NCBI GenBank assembly: GCA_009760855.2 | Contig: WPIO01000024.1 | Coordinates: forward strand, 1,663,501 to 1,727,500 | DNA from: Cristatella mucedo | Taxonomy: Eukaryota; Bryozoa; Phylactolaemata; Cristatellidae | Length of the DNA: 64,000 nt | Direction: 5' to 3' | Shown: piece by piece, positions 11,830 to 24,130 of the stretch | Layout: each line of letters starts with the position of its first letter | Position numbering within the stretch: position 1 is the first letter of the stretch | Notes under the pieces: model-generated | What the model was told of the DNA's origin: nothing | The model's input: the letters and a program-made list of their open reading frames with translations, nothing else | Database searches by the model: none | Program-made: the position numbers and the translations under genes

Positions 11830-13035
11830 GTCTTTCTTGCCTGGCCAGACATGCCGCCGACGGGTGTCTGCGGGGATCAGACCTCAAGGCCACTCGATCG
11901 GCAACTGTCAGATGCAGACTGCTGCTGTTGCCGTGGAGGTGCAGCAATCCGTGCAGCCCTGGCGCCACGGGAGGCCGGCCTGCTCAGCTAGCAGGCTCTA
12001 ATCTGATGCCGGTGCCGGACGTCTAAGAACGATTCCGATAGGGAGGGCCTCAGCAGGCTGCAAACCAAACCCTCGACTAGGCTAGACCTGGGGTGGTGGG
12101 GGGAGGGGAGTGAGCAAGCCACCACCAACCGACGAATCCAGCGACTGCCCGCAGAGAGCAGCAGGCTGCTAGTGCTGACTTTGCTGCCACATCAGCTAGC
12201 CCCTGCTCAATTCCGGCTGGCCCTTGTCCAGGTCCCACCGCCCCCACCGACCGGGTTACAAAAGTCGACTCGGCAAACAACAACAAATGGAAGTACAGGT
12301 GGCAGCTGCAGCCAACCAAAGAAATTATAGTTGAATCAAGAACAAGTGTCTGCCCGAGCCCGGTAACACAGCTGTGCTGGGAAGCTACATCCAAGCCACC
12401 CATACTCCAGCCCACCTGCTTAGCCAGCCCTTATCAGCCACCAAGCAGGCCGCCACCACCCACCCTCGGTGGCCTTGAGACAGAGCCAAGCACTTGGATA
12501 AACAACCGGACAAGCAACCACAGTCCACAGCCCAAGCCACCGGTAGTCATCACCATTTCAGCAGCTGCATAGTGGCTGCTGATCATGAGCTGCCCGATGC
12601 TGGCATCTCAAAGGCTGGATTACTTACGCAAGACACCAACTAGCTGGCTAGCTCGAGAGGGAAGGAGGGAGCATGTATTTGCATAAGGCCGGTTACCGGG
12701 GTACCCCTGTGCACATCTCGGCCACCAGCAGCTGAAGGAGCAGGCAGCAGCGTTGCTCCGGCACATAAGACATAAGCTCGGCCTGCCTGCCTGTCTCAAA
12801 CCTGTAGGTGAGGGGCTAGTGGTGTGGCAAAGCTCAAGGCTGTAACCCCCTCCCCCTCGGCAGCCGTACTATATGCAGTTCAACCACCTGCCGGATGGGC
12901 CCCACAAGCCGGCACTGCCAGTGACTCGTGAGCTGTGGCAGCATCCTATTCCTTCTGCAAAGAGCAGTGCTGAGCCGTCTTGGCAAAAAGCACAAGCAGT
13001 TCCCACAGCTGGCATTTTAATGATAGTCTCGGAAA
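11830..13035. other. GC-rich stretch without a supported gene
   Basis: Short homopolymer and (CCACC)-rich patches and several overlapping frames without domains. It could be an intron of the minus-strand Ig gene. Confidence 0.35.
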
Positions 13036-13039
13036 CATT

Positions 13040-13205
13040 ATACCCTCCGGTCTTAGCCGAGTGAGTAAGGTGCTCTTACTTTTCTACCCAGGTCGTGGGT
13101 TCGAGTCTTGCAGCATACAATCTCTCATTGCCTACTTCAATGGGGTTGCTAGCCGCTACAGCTATGTCTACACGGTTCAACTTTTGCATGACCAACTCCT
13201 CATCC
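13040..13205 (+). mobile_element. SINE-2-like copy, decayed
   Basis: A-box-like CTTAGCCGAGTGAGTAAGGTGC, B box GGTCGTGGGTTCGAGTC, then a diverged CAATCTCTCATTGCCTAC segment, as after the head in other SINE-2 copies. The tail is not clear. Confidence 0.6.
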
Positions 13206-13254
13206 AACTTTATCTGTTTCACTTTGCTCTTCGATGATCTTGGCCAAATACCTC

Positions 13255-13460
13255 CCGTATACATGTGCGTGTACATATGTGTGCATGTGTATGTGTATGT
13301 GTATGTGTGCGTGTGCGTGTGTGCATCTGTGTGAACATGTGCATGTGCATGTACATGTGCATGTAAATGAGTGCACATATAGATGAACATGCATGTCATA
13401 CATGTGCGTGCATATGTGCACGCACATGAGCAAACATGCATGTGCACATACACATGAGTT
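13255..13460. repeat. Degenerate TG/CATG alternating tract
   Basis: About 200 bases of alternating TGTGCATG/TGTATGTG units with drift toward ATGCATGTACATG. The high-Cys/His frames here are artefacts. Confidence 0.7.
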
Positions 13461-13469
13461 AAAAAGTGA

Positions 13470-14160
13470 AGTAACGTCAGTGTGGTCAGAAATCAAAAAG
13501 TGAAGTCAGCTTATTCAAAGCCTCGTTTCGGCATAGCAGCAGAGCAGCCTTATCGGCAATCTCTTGCACTTGTAATATAGAATTGTGTTCAGCAGGATTC
13601 AAAAACTACAGCCTCGATCGTGAAGTAAAAATACTTTACCCCCCTAAGACCCAGAATTGCATAAAAATGTGTGTGAGATCGTCCACATCGTCCACAGTGC
13701 GTGTGCATGCGTGTGGTGGTAGTATATATGCACGTGTGAGCACGGGCGCACATGCCAAAATATCCCACAACTGTATACTCCTCGGCGCACATGCCAACAC
13801 AGAACTGTGCATACGGCACATACAGGTAATCAATAGAGGGTGCATACAGACATCAACCTATACATTTTTTTAATGTGAGTACACGAGCCCGTGGTCCATA
13901 AAAACAAGCAGCTGACGTCACGTTTCCAATGCACCCTTTTACAATATGTATAGTACTACTAAGATGATAAACTCCCATGACAAAAATATAGGAGGAGAAA
14001 ATGTACTAATTTGCCTGTAACTAAAAAAAGCTAAAATAATATTATTTAGTTGTTAAATAAATTAAAATTAATTATAATTATTTCATTCATTTTCCATAAA
14101 TAATTAGAAAATGTATTAGGCCTTAATTTTCAAGATTTGTCCACGATCTTTTGCAGGTAA
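13470..14160. other. No gene seen
   Basis: AT-rich toward the right end, with CA/TG-rich pieces at 13680-13850. No repeat family or coding exon is recognised. Confidence 0.4.
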
Positions 14161-14165
14161 ATCTA

Positions 14166-14222
<57 letters not shown>

Positions 14223-14244
14223 GATGTATAAATGTAATGTAGAA

Positions 14245-14276
<32 letters not shown>

Positions 14277-14297
14277 ATGTATGTATATATATATATA
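14166..14297. repeat. Compound (TA)n and (TG)n microsatellite
   Basis: TA tract at 14166-14219, a short unique spacer, then TA-TG-TA at 14246-14297. It directly borders the 3' end of a minus-strand LINE-A. Confidence 0.9.
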
Positions 14298-14955
14298 ATT
14301 ATAATAATAATACACTTGATAAAGCACCCTCAGAGAACTCAAATCTCTTTCTAGGCGCTTTACATTTGCTGCAAAGGAACCACGATTGAATGGTGAGTGG
14401 TATCATGCTTGATTAACTTAAATAACATGGTTAGGGGTGACATGCACAGGGTCAGCATGCAAATGTGGTTAGTGGCAGAATTAACAGTGTCAGCACGCAT
14501 AAGCACATAAAGGACAAATCACAGGGACCTACTAAATGCTGTCATGAATAGGTGGGTTTTTAATTTCTTTTTAAATGTGGTCAAGTCTGGGGATATCGTG
14601 GCTCAAGTCGGGAGTGAGTTCCAGGCTCTGGGAGCATACGAGCTAAATGCACGGTCTCCAAAGGATTTGAGGTTTGTACGAGGTAAACAGTTAGATTCCG
14701 AAAAGCGAGTTGAATGATGCTTGGCCTGGTGGAGGATAGATTCGATAGGTATGCTGAAGCCAAAGAATGAAGGAACCTAAAAGTGAGAGACAAAACCTTG
14801 AAGTCGATCCGTTGCTTGACTGGTAGCCAGTGCAGGTCGGCGAGAAGTGGTGTGATGTAGCAACTGTGCTGCTCACGACAGACAAGCCTAGCTGCAGAGT
14901 TATGTACCAGCTGTAAGCACCTGATTGCACATGCCGGTAGGCTAGTAAGCAGCGA
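14298..14955 (-). mobile_element. LINE-A 3' fragment (minus)
   Basis: AAT array and stem-loop at 14298-14370, then the family 3' UTR, then decayed coding sequence. Recognisable pieces are SLTFRFLHSLASAYLSNL and, upstream, [16 protein letters not shown]. It stops near 14955 in the PACAIR region of the parent. Confidence 0.8.
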
Positions 14956-15865
14956 GTATATGCATACGTTGCCAGCAATATATTTTGCTGCACTTGGCCT
15001 CCTGTGAGTATGGTCTGTGCATACCTGTGGTTGGTTGTTGGAACAAGTCTAATGCATGGTGAATATGAAAAAGTATGTTTTGGTTCATTGGCTATCAAGA
15101 AATGTTCTGGTCGGTAACTTATTGCCATATTTAAATACTTTCTAAACTTATAATGAGCATTCTAAGTTCCGGTTTCTGACAAGACGTGCCATTAACAGCA
15201 TGTGTCAACGGCCATCTGGCATTTCAAATTGCAATCTGCACCAGCTCCTGAACATTGGATACAACAAATGGGACTATGCAAGTGCCCATTCTCTTTCCCG
15301 CGGTAGCAGTAACCAGATGCTGCTCTTCTCAATTTTGACGACTTGCATATATAAGCCTAAAGTCTTTACCTCAGCCACATCCGCGCTGATCAACCAAATA
15401 AGCCAATGCCTCACTTTTTTAAACATGTGACTTAACAAACCAAATCCACTAGGCGATAACGAAGAAGAAGTGAAGAGCAGCAATGTAATAACAGAGGTAT
15501 TTAGGAGACGAGCTCTTTTTACTAGACTTAAGTTGGCCGATTCGAAGACAAAAACCTCAGAAAGAATTTTAAGGGGGTTACAGGTTGCAACTCAACAGTC
15601 ACTTTAGTCGAAAGTGATGATATGAAGGCGAGAATATGAGAATGTGTGCAATCTTTTAATGAAGAAACCAGAAAAACTCATGGGCCGAACAACTAATATC
15701 AGAAGAGTGAGACCACTGATTGTGTCCAACAAATGATTCCATGTCTTATGAATTGGTTTTGGGTAAGACTGGCAAGACTTCCATTTTTCGACTGAAAAAA
15801 TAAGCCCTTACTTTTCTAAACCTGCGGTTGTAGACACTGAGTAAGTCTTTGAAAAAAGCTAGATA
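14956..15865. other. No gene supported
   Basis: Open frames of up to 76 codons occur on each strand (for example 15200-15430 plus) with no known domain. No repeat match is seen. Confidence 0.35.
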
Positions 15866-15867
15866 AA

Positions 15868-15975
15868 TATAAATAAATATATAATTCATTTGTATAGCGC
15901 CCCAAGAGAACTTAACCTCTATTCTGACGCTTCACATATGCCTCGGGGCTCAAGCCTATGCTTTACCAGGCACAT
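15868..15975 (-). mobile_element. SINE-1, lacking most of its head (minus)
   Basis: The AATTCATTTGTATAGCGCC tail, the stem-loop and the CATATGCCTCGGGGCTCAAGCC linker and B-box region are present. The A-box half is missing or diverged. Confidence 0.7.
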
Positions 15976-15989
15976 CTTTTTGAAGTTTT

Positions 15990-17370
15990 TTGATAAATCA
16001 AAAGGAATCCCTACGACTACTCCGTACACGTTTTGGAATGAATTTATGGGAGCATGCTACTCTTAGGTTTTGAGTTTACTGCCTCGATGATTATATGAAG
16101 GCTGTCGATAGAGTCTGGGTGAAGACCAAGAAGACCTCAAACAGATTTCCAAAACTTCTGAGCATCAATGCTCTTCAAGTTGCATCGCTGGACAAACTCG
16201 ATGCTGCACTGCACATAGGATGGAATGAGACGAGATTGAGCAATGATCCGAGCTGGTTACCGGGCACACAACGAGGTCGGTGGGGCAGACATCTTATTTG
16301 ATCACGAGCTCCATGCCTGCCTATGGGAGTCGCATGACTAACTTGTTGGACCAAGCCGAAGTTCTCCAGACACTCAAGGAATATGCAGACCTGGCTGTTG
16401 CTCTGGTCGTCAACGTGTTCAAGTCTCTAGCAATCAATAACGAACGGCCTATGTGACACGAATAGTTTGGTGAGCAACTCCAAAAACACTTCTATAAACA
16501 AGATTAGGCAGCTGGGAGGTGGGTCGGTAGATTACAGCTGTAAGAGGCATGCTCTTTGATGGAGATCTGGTAGCAACTAATTAAAATAATGGTACCTGCA
16601 AAAAACTGAAAGTCTTATAGTCTAGCGATTCAGTAAGAATGACTGACATCCCAGCACCCACCTTGTCGGACTGCTTGGTCTGAAAGAGTGAGAACCCGGG
16701 TGGGGTGGTGTCAGATACACGGCCACCAGAGCAGGGCGCCATGCATGTCAGTATAGCACTGCAAAACTAAGTCAAATTAGTCTGATGTTCCTCAAAGCAC
16801 TGCAACACCCCGACAGGAGATCGTAGCTCAGAGAGAAAGACGGGCACGGGTGCATGTCTTCTTGTAAGGAGAAAATGGACAGCCTGACAGCCCCTCATCA
16901 GAGGCTCACAAATCGCAGCGGCAACCACCACCAATTTTCAGTCGACTCTCCAACTGCAGCAGCACAGCGGAAGCGAGCATAAGCGATGCGGCTGGGAAAT
17001 GGTGGCAGAAAAAACGGCCGACCTGACACGAGGAAAGCCCCACACGCGTCCACGGTGTGAGTGCATGCGCACACGGCAGCAGCACGGCAGCTGCTGGCTG
17101 CCAATCGAGCAGCTGCTGACGAGCGAGCACCAATCCCAGACAAACTGTCAGCATTTGCTCAAGCAGCTGTAGGGCCACCGTACGACCTGAGGCCACGGCC
17201 CACGGCCGCTGCTGCAGGCTTTGCCAGCAAGCCACTCTGCGACACAAGGGAAAGGGGGTTAAGCGGAGGCTGGAGTAGGCATGCCCTTGGACAGAATTCT
17301 CATTGAGCACCTCGACTTTGAGCACTTCGACTCCTTGCTGCTGCAAGCTGCCACTGCACGGCTCCGGGAA
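15990..17370. other. Unassigned stretch
   Basis: A 68-codon plus-strand frame (16095-16301) and the following frames resemble no family I can name. A phrase LKEYADLAVALVVNVFKS near 16373-16425 vaguely recalls RT motif C but lacks the DD. From 16890 the sequence is GC-rich with CAGCAG pieces. Confidence 0.3.
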
Positions 17371-17377
17371 AGCATCA

Positions 17378-17512
17378 TTAGCATAATTCTTTTGTATAGC
17401 GCTCTAAAGAGCCGAACCTCTGTCCAGGTGCTGCATATGTGCTGCACCGCTCGAGCCCACGACCTCGGTCGTCAAAGGTGAGCACCTTAACCCCTGGATC
17501 AAGCCAGGGTGG
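17378..17512 (-). mobile_element. SINE-1, full length, diverged (minus)
   Basis: The TTTTGTATAGCGCTC tail, a decayed stem-loop, the CATATGTGCTGCACCGCTCGAGCCCACGACC B-box region and the AGCACCTTAACCCCTGGA A-box region are all in order on the minus strand. Confidence 0.75.
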
Positions 17513-17857
17513 AAACAAGAGCCAGGTGCTAAATATCTGTCTGGGGTCATCCTGACACAACAGACCCGTCATACCAAAGCGCACAATGGTGTATGTATTT
17601 TGATGCTGCCACGGTCTTGAGCCACTTAACCAACGGCTTTCTATCCCAAGCCACCGACAGCTAGGATAACCATCTCAGGTGACATGGCAAGCGCTTTGAG
17701 GACATCGGCAGGTCGTTGCAGCAAATTTCTTTTATTAAAATAATGATAACATGTTTGTTTGGTGACCTATGGAAATAAATACATTCCTGTGTCCTTTACA
17801 TGAGCTGTAAAGGAATAATATCAACTGATTAGCGACAGCAGCCTTATCTCACCACGT

Positions 17858-17884
17858 GCTGCTGCTGCTGCTAGCAGCAGCAGT
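17858..17884. repeat. (CTG)n-(CAG)n inverted repeat
   Basis: A CTG run meets a CAG run around a CTAG centre, giving a near-perfect hairpin of about 12 base pairs. Confidence 0.8.
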
Positions 17885-18494
17885 AGGGCACCCCACCGTA
17901 GAGTATTACTGCAGGCAGGCACCACCAACACCACCCACCCCCACACACCGGCACGGCGAGCAGAGGTCATCAAGTCTGAAACAGTAAAACCACACTGAGC
18001 AAGCGAAGCCTGATACAGCCTGACAAAGAAGCAAGCAGTGGCCAAAGCCTGCTCTCAAGGGTTAGGCCAGCAAGTGCTTCCACTGCCCTGGCCCAGGGGC
18101 CAGAAGTAGTGAGTAAGGGCAGAAACAAGCCGTGAAAGAATAAGGGAATGGAACCGGGCCTTCGGGCCTCGGGCTCAGCAATAAAATGCTGGCGAATGGC
18201 TGCTGCTCGCTGCTGCTCGCTGCAGCACACAGTACTCAGTACACAGTGGCTGCAAGCTGCCACGCAGGGAGCTTGCAGCTTGCTTGCGTCGTCTCAGCTG
18301 TCCTGGGCAAATACCGAGATTTTCCGGCGATTTTTCAGAGCCTCGACCCTGGCTGGCCCACTGGGGGAGAGGGAGGCAGTGGCTAAGCAGGCCCCCCCCC
18401 CCCCGATAGGCGATGAGCCCGGCGGGCATGCCCGTACAAGTCGATCGGACGAGGGCAGAGTCCCAGCATCCCTTCGGAGGAAGTGCTGCCCGTG

Positions 18495-18905
18495 CTCCCG
18501 CCGCAGCAACTTTCAATTTCATACAAGGACAATAGATTAGCTGCTCCATTTTTCTGCTTAAAAACCGTTGGCGACAGAAGCTTTAGCTCTGCAGGTCCTA
18601 GACTGTGGAACTTGCTTTCACAATTCTTACGCAACGACAACTACTCTCCTGCTGCCGACTATGGCTCATCCTTTTCAGCGGTCCTGAGCTGCTACTTCCA
18701 CGCTAGTCACTACCTCAACTGCTCTCCTGACTCTGCCATGCTTCCTACTTTCTCTTTGTTGTGTGAGACGAAGTCTGATGGCTACCAAATGCGTATCAAA
18801 AGCCACTTAGGCTATGAGTGCTGTATACAAAACTCACCTGTGTAACACTCACATAGTCTATATGGCTGTGTGGAGTTACAGACGGGGATACATTACATAA
18901 CTTTA
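18495..18905 (+). mobile_element. LINE-B 3' fragment (plus)
   Basis: It starts in the ACAATAGATTAGCTGCTCCA segment and continues through LFCLKTVGDRSFSSAGPRLWNLL and the conserved 3' UTR. It ends with the TGTAACACTCACATAG...GTGGAGTTACAG hairpin and CATTACAT. Confidence 0.8.
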
Positions 18906-19304
18906 CAAGGCGAGCTCCCCTTGCTTAATCTGTCTCTATCCTGCTTTCGCACTCTGACCGAAGAGTCAGCTATGCTTCCTCAGAGGGAAGGGGGAAGACA
19001 GAAGGGGGAAGTCGATGCAACAGACTCCCATACCCATCCACAATCCTGTCTGCAGCCTGACCCCTGGCCCTTGACTCATTACCTTCAGCAGGATGGAAAG
19101 AAAACATGTCTTCGGCAGGTTGCTATGCAAGATTTTACATTTTAAGGAATCCAGATTAGCAACTCGTAAAATCGCACTACTTGATCCTTTGATATGCATA
19201 CGTATACAGCATACAGCACAGCATGTACACAGAGTGGAGCTAATAAGCTCTGGTCCCACTGTGGACCGGCCCAAGCTGCTGCCCAGCGTGCCGGGCTGCT
19301 TGAC

Positions 19305-19380
19305 ACCCGGCATGCTCCTTTAACCTTTTTGCGATTGGCTGAGTCTGGCGAGCTCAAGGTGCTGGCCCTCCTTGGCATAA
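19305..19380 (-). repeat. Unclassified dispersed repeat, copy 3 (minus)
   Basis: The reverse complement shares the CAGCCAATCGCAAAAAGG...AGCATGCC and GTCAAGCAG segments with the copies at 7258 and 10360. Similarity is low. Confidence 0.3.
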
Positions 19381-19384
19381 AAAT

Positions 19385-20495
19385 TGGGCCTCGTGGACAG
19401 GGTGCACGAGCTTTTGCATGACCGCCATGATGGTGAAAGGGGCCACCTTCCACCCACCCTACCCCACCCCCTTCCTCCCCCTCGCCCTAAAGGAGCTGAC
19501 AGGCCAACAATGAAGAGACACGAGATGCAGGGCTTGCAGCGCAGCACGTGCCGTCGAGCCTTGCACTTGCTTACAAGAAGTTGCTCATTTACAGGGGGAA
19601 AACGTATAACCGTCTACAGCACAGCAGAAGGCAGAACCGGATCAAGCTTAAAAGCTTGTCTCTGCTAGGAAACCAAAGCTAGTCGTGCCACCAGAGAACA
19701 GTGCCTGACCGGAAGAGCGAGCGAGCGGTCCGCCGAGAGCCTACCAACGTGCCAGCTAAGCTCGAGCATGACTTAGAACTTCAAAGAGGTGAGACACGAG
19801 CTGAGACAGCTAAGCTGGGATAGTGTGCAGTGCGGCAGGCTGCATTCATCTTCATCCTGCAGTGTCCCTTCGACCACGAGAAGAACAGGTTGCAATGTGG
19901 GCTCGGGAGTTAAGCTGAATGCCACCTGCAGTGGGGTGGGGGAGAACCCACCGGCACCACAGGTGGCTGAGATGAATCGTCTCCGACAAATCTCCAACGA
20001 GTCAGAAGCATAGGGTAGAGGCGTCAACGGCGGCAGAGCAATCACAAGCCTCCCCGACGACCCCATCGGTCGCAGATCTACATAACGGTCGACACTACAG
20101 GCCTAATGACCCCCCCCCCCCCCCCAGATAGTCGAAGCCTGCCGAAGCATGCTGCCGACGCCGGCAATACAGCAATACAAACAGCAACAACTACTGCTGA
20201 TTCCGGGAGTTGCTGCTAGCCACTGCACTTGGCCATGCCTGGTTGGCAGCAGCTCCAAGGCCCCTAGGCTTGCTGCAAATTAGTAATAACAAACGGCCCC
20301 CAGCGTTGCTACTTTTAGATACGCCCACGGGCACTGCGACTGCTTTGGTTAGTAGACACGAAAATGCTCTCCGTGCAGAGAGAAGCGCTTCCTGAAAGCT
20401 GCCGGTTGCCCAGCAGCTCGGGGCACAGCTATCGCAGCAGCTCTGCTCTGGCTGGCACGCCGGTGGGAGGGACGTTACTCTCTCATCTCTCACCC
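19385..20495. other. No gene supported
   Basis: GC-rich sequence with poly-C (about 20109-20126) and many overlapping frames on both strands. None carries a recognisable motif. Confidence 0.35.
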
Positions 20496-21437
20496 CAGAT
20501 CCAGTCGCCCACGGCCACACGAACCGACAACGTGGCAGTAACTAGGGCGAACTGCAGCCACGTACGCCGAACCGACGAGCTACTACGTACGAGCTTACTA
20601 CATGGAACGTCAAGCGGCGCTCGTACACGTCAATTATCAGCCAGCACCTACTACATCCGGCGAACGTCAGCCACCTCGCCTAGCTTTAAAATGCGACGGC
20701 CGAAGCCGGCGACTTGGCGCCAAGTACGCCGGCGACTTTGCGACCAAGTACGCCGACGCCGGCGACTTAGCGCCAAGTACGCCGATGGCGGCTACCGACT
20801 ACAGGGGTGGCTAGAAAGTAGCACCAGCGTGCTCAACGCCATCCGCGTGCACATCGCCAGTTTCGGAAGCACCGCTGCTGCGGGGCTGGCCGGCTCGCCG
20901 CTATTATTACCGTAAGGCTCTGCCGGCCGGACACAGATAGCGCCCGCACAAGGCGCGGCGCTAGCGCCTGCTTCCAAGCACACGCGCGGCCTTCCAAGCA
21001 CACAAGCCTCCGCGGATGCTGCGCCCGCGAAACGCGGCGGCGAGCACCGCGTGCCCCCGGCGTTCACCGGCTGCCGAGAGCGACGGCAGAGGGAGGGGCG
21101 GTTGGGCGCGCGCGCTCGCGCTACCTCGCGTGACTCGAGCGTTCGTCCGCGGACGAACGCTCGGTCGCGCGCGCGCTAGCCGCCGCCCGCGCTTGCCTAG
21201 CGGAGCGACTTACGCAGCAGCGACAGCAGCATAAGAAGCCTCGGCGAGGCCGAGGCGCGCGGCCGCGAGGCGCGGCTTCCGAAACTCGACACCGCTGCCC
21301 GCGAACGCGTGCTGCGGCTCGGCCGACCGACGACGTAGACGACAGCGGGACGCGCACGCGACAGCGAGCGCGCGCGATGTGCGCGCCGCAGTCGGTGTGC
21401 CGCCGCAGCGGAGCGTCCTCTCACCCGTTATCCGACG

Positions 21438-21462
21438 CTGCCGCCGCCGCCGCCGCCGCCCC
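21438..21462. repeat. (GCC)n tract
   Basis: Short run of GCC units inside the CpG island. Confidence 0.85.
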
Positions 21463-21874
21463 GGTACAATGGAGCGGAGCCGCGGAGCGGTCGCGAGTGG
21501 ACGGCGCACGCTGCACAAGCGGAGCTCGGCGAACCGGTCGCTCTGCGGCTCCTTCGTGCAGCGGTAGATTGAGTCACCGTAGATTAATGAAGCGGTAAAT
21601 CACTCCGGCGAGTCAGCGGCGCACAGCCCGCCGACTAGAATGACCAGCCGATTGAAGTGGTGGAAGCCTATTCAAGGCTGGAGGCCGGCCCGGCCAGCAC
21701 CGCGGCCAACCGAATGTCGCGCACCGGCGGGGGGGGGGAGGGCGGCCGACCGCAGCAGCGGACGACAGCCAGCGCTCTGCTGCTTGCGGGTGCTAGACCA
21801 GCCGGCGGCGCGCAGGTGCCGATCACGCGTGCGCGTGCGCACCCCCGCCGCCAACGTCGGCCGCTCGCGCCTCA

Positions 21875-21919
21875 GCCGCCGCCGCCGCCGCCGCCGCCGC
21901 AGCAGCAGCAGCAGCAGTA
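21875..21919. repeat. (GCC)n(GCA)n compound triplet repeat
   Basis: A GCC run passes directly into a GCA run inside the CpG island. Neither is convincingly coding. Confidence 0.9.
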
Positions 21920-22632
21920 GCGGCGTCGCGGTTTCTTTGTTGCCGAAAATTGGTCCGCCGATTGTGCCGCGTGAAAGCCGGAATGAAAAGGCGCGCCTCA
22001 ATGAATAATTTATGCACTCGATAAAAATGCTTTGACTCGACTGGCCGATTAGCTTTCAGACTGGGGCTCCTATCGCTTTAAGCTTACTTTAAGCCCACTA
22101 GACGAGGCTCGCTCTCCGCAGGTACCGGGCCGGCGTCGATCGAAGCTCCGCGCGGACGGCGGTCGCCGCCCTTAGTAACAACCGCCGTCGGCTCGCTCAC
22201 CCCTCCGAAAGCGTAGCTGCACGCGGACGCACCGCCGCTCCAGCGGCGCCGCCGCCGACTTTTCGCAGACGCGCCGCCGGCCCGCCGACCGTCGACCCCG
22301 GACCGCGTCGTCGCGAGCGGTCGCCTGTGTCTGCCGAGGCGACTCGCCGCGCTCGCGACGACGTCAGACCGCCGATTTCCTACGTTGGACGCGCGCGCCG
22401 GCCGCAGCCGCGGCGGACGAAACTCGCGCCGGCTTCAGCCGCAGCTCCCGGCGCTCGGCTGCTAAGTTACGGTACCTATTGCGGATTCCCGGCCACAGTG
22501 TCCGAGCGGCATTCCGATGCAAATACAATAACTCGGTCGACTCGTACGACGGCACACTGAGGGTTCAGCATCGCCCGCGCGCTCACGCCCGCGGCGCCGG
22601 CACTTCCGGTGCGCCTCGAGCGTATATCTTCG

Positions 22633-22803
22633 GTTCGCCGCGACGGCACACTAGGTGAGGCAATCGCTCTTCACGACCTCCGCACCCGTGGTCGTGGGTT
22701 CGAGTCGGGCGGTGGGCAATCTTTAATTGCCTGCCACAGCAAGCGGCGGCGATCGCCTTTGATGCTCTTCTGCGGCTATATTCAAAAAGAGGCTGCTTAA
22801 TCA
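22633..22803 (+). mobile_element. SINE-2, full length
   Basis: A box in CGGCACACTAGGTGAGGC, B box GTGGTCGTGGGTTCGAGTC, then a GGTGGGCAATCTTTAATTGC unit, GCGGCGGCGATCGCC, and the family end AAAGAGGCTGCTTAATCAGCT. It sits at the edge of the CpG island. Confidence 0.85.
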
Positions 22804-22959
22804 GCTGTAGTTTGGCGCTCAGCTGATGATGCTTCAGTCAGCTGTCCCTTCGCCGCGCGGCGGCCGGCGCACGCCTTTTTTGCTCCGTTCGCGCTTCAAG
22901 AGAGCTCCGCGCTAGGGGAGGCGAGAATCGCTGCCGCGGGTGTGGCTGGCTCAGACTCG

Positions 22960-23930
22960 CCCATCGGGCAGTCGCCAACTAGTAGGTGAACGGCGATATA
23001 GAGCGTACTGCCGAATGCCCGGCAGGCGGCAAAGCAGTGCACCTCGAACCATAGCCAATCGCAGGGCGACGAACCGGATGCGCAGGCGCTGAGCAGCAGC
23101 GCATATATTCATCAATAAGCTTCGATAAACTCGTCCTGCCCTGCCCGCAATGCGGCAACATACCCACGCCAAGCGCCTCCTCGCCACGTTGCGGCCTCGA
23201 CAGCAGTACACCAACGCTGGACTGGCTAACGCAGCTAATCACCGGGTTTCGCGCTCGCATAAAAGCAGTGAATGTAAAACAATCAAACTGTAATTTTAAT
23301 TAGGCTGGAATGCTGAAGAGATCTCGTCAGCAAGCAACTTACAATTTTGGATTGACAGCTACCTGCGCCCCTCCCCGCCTCCCCAGGTTAGGAAAACACC
23401 ACCTCTCACCAATTCGGCACATCAAGCGCGACACTCCTTTATTGGTTGCTCGGTTCAGCCAATGGTAACGGTTTGTTTCTGTGAGGTCCGCAATGACTAT
23501 ATAGCCGAGGGCCAAATTCGACATAGTCTTAAACCGTTCGGTTGAGGTCCTTCAGGATCGAGTGCCACAATAAAAAAAAAAGTGTTGAGGCTAGGCGTGC
23601 ACGCTACGGCCGGACTCACAAGCGGGATGTGTCGGCTGACACGTCCGGACAGAACTGGGCCTCAAACACCGCGCTCACTCGAGCGGTACTAGTCCCTGCC
23701 GTGACCGCACGTGACGAATACCTGTGAAGCCCTGAGCCTCGGAATCATGGCCAGGAACTTTTAGGTCCAGCATCTATGCATTCACTTATGTCGATAGGAG
23801 CGCAATACGCTAGTGAAAGCGAGGACAACTGATAATTTAAGAGAACGGGTCCTTATCCAAAGCGTGGAGCCAGAAGTCGTAACAACTCCAAAAGGCGACG
23901 TTGACTTGCGAGCGCAGGTTGCGTCGCCAG
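22960..23930. other. No gene supported
   Basis: CG content falls off from left to right. A plus-strand frame at 23542-23727 has no domain. CCAAT-type boxes occur near 23050 and 23457 but no coding exon can be tied to them. Confidence 0.35.
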
Positions 23931-23934
23931 TCTA

Positions 23935-24130
23935 TTCGACAGCGACGGAGGGCTAAAGGCTACCACAGCCACCCATGGCATACAACAAGTCTATGGACTC
24001 TTACGTGACTCGAGGTCTGGAGTTCAAACCCTGGTTAGATTAAAGACTTGACCTCAACTTCTGGAGAACAGCTCGTTGCCTGTTGTTACATGGCTTGGGC
24101 TTTCATGCTGCCTAGCCATAGATTTTCGCA
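23935..24130 (+). repeat. Possible third SINE family, copy 1
   Basis: It shares GACGGAGGGCTA near the start and GGCTTTCATGCTGCCT near the end with 33185-33345. Between them is a degenerate B-box-like GAGTTCAAACCC. The two copies are diverged. Confidence 0.4.

Larger units (their letters stand above)
20500..22950. promoter_or_regulatory. Large CpG island, putative promoter region
   Basis: Dense CG dinucleotides run for about 2.4 kb (for example GCGCGCGC at 21105-21180 and 21355-21375), in contrast with the CG-poor flanks. It also holds GCC/CCG and GCA runs. Such an island commonly marks a promoter. The minus-strand Ig gene is a possible user, but no first exon is evident. Frames through the island are long because stop codons are rare in CG-rich DNA. 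Confidence 0.6.

Noticed and set aside
16373..16430. LKEYADLAVALVVNV as a possible RT motif C
   Set aside because: It lacks the catalytic DD, and no other RT motif lies nearby.
20364..22560. Many 60-180 codon frames in the CpG island
   Set aside because: Arg/Ala-rich frames on all strands are expected in CG-rich DNA with few stops; none has a domain.
22633..22720. Possible tRNA gene
   Set aside because: A and B boxes are present, but no cloverleaf with a proper anticodon arm is evident, and the same head plus tail recurs as a SINE family.
23875..23890. GAAGTCGTAACAA, similar to the 3' end of 18S rRNA
   Set aside because: Only about 12 bases match and the flanks do not; chance match.
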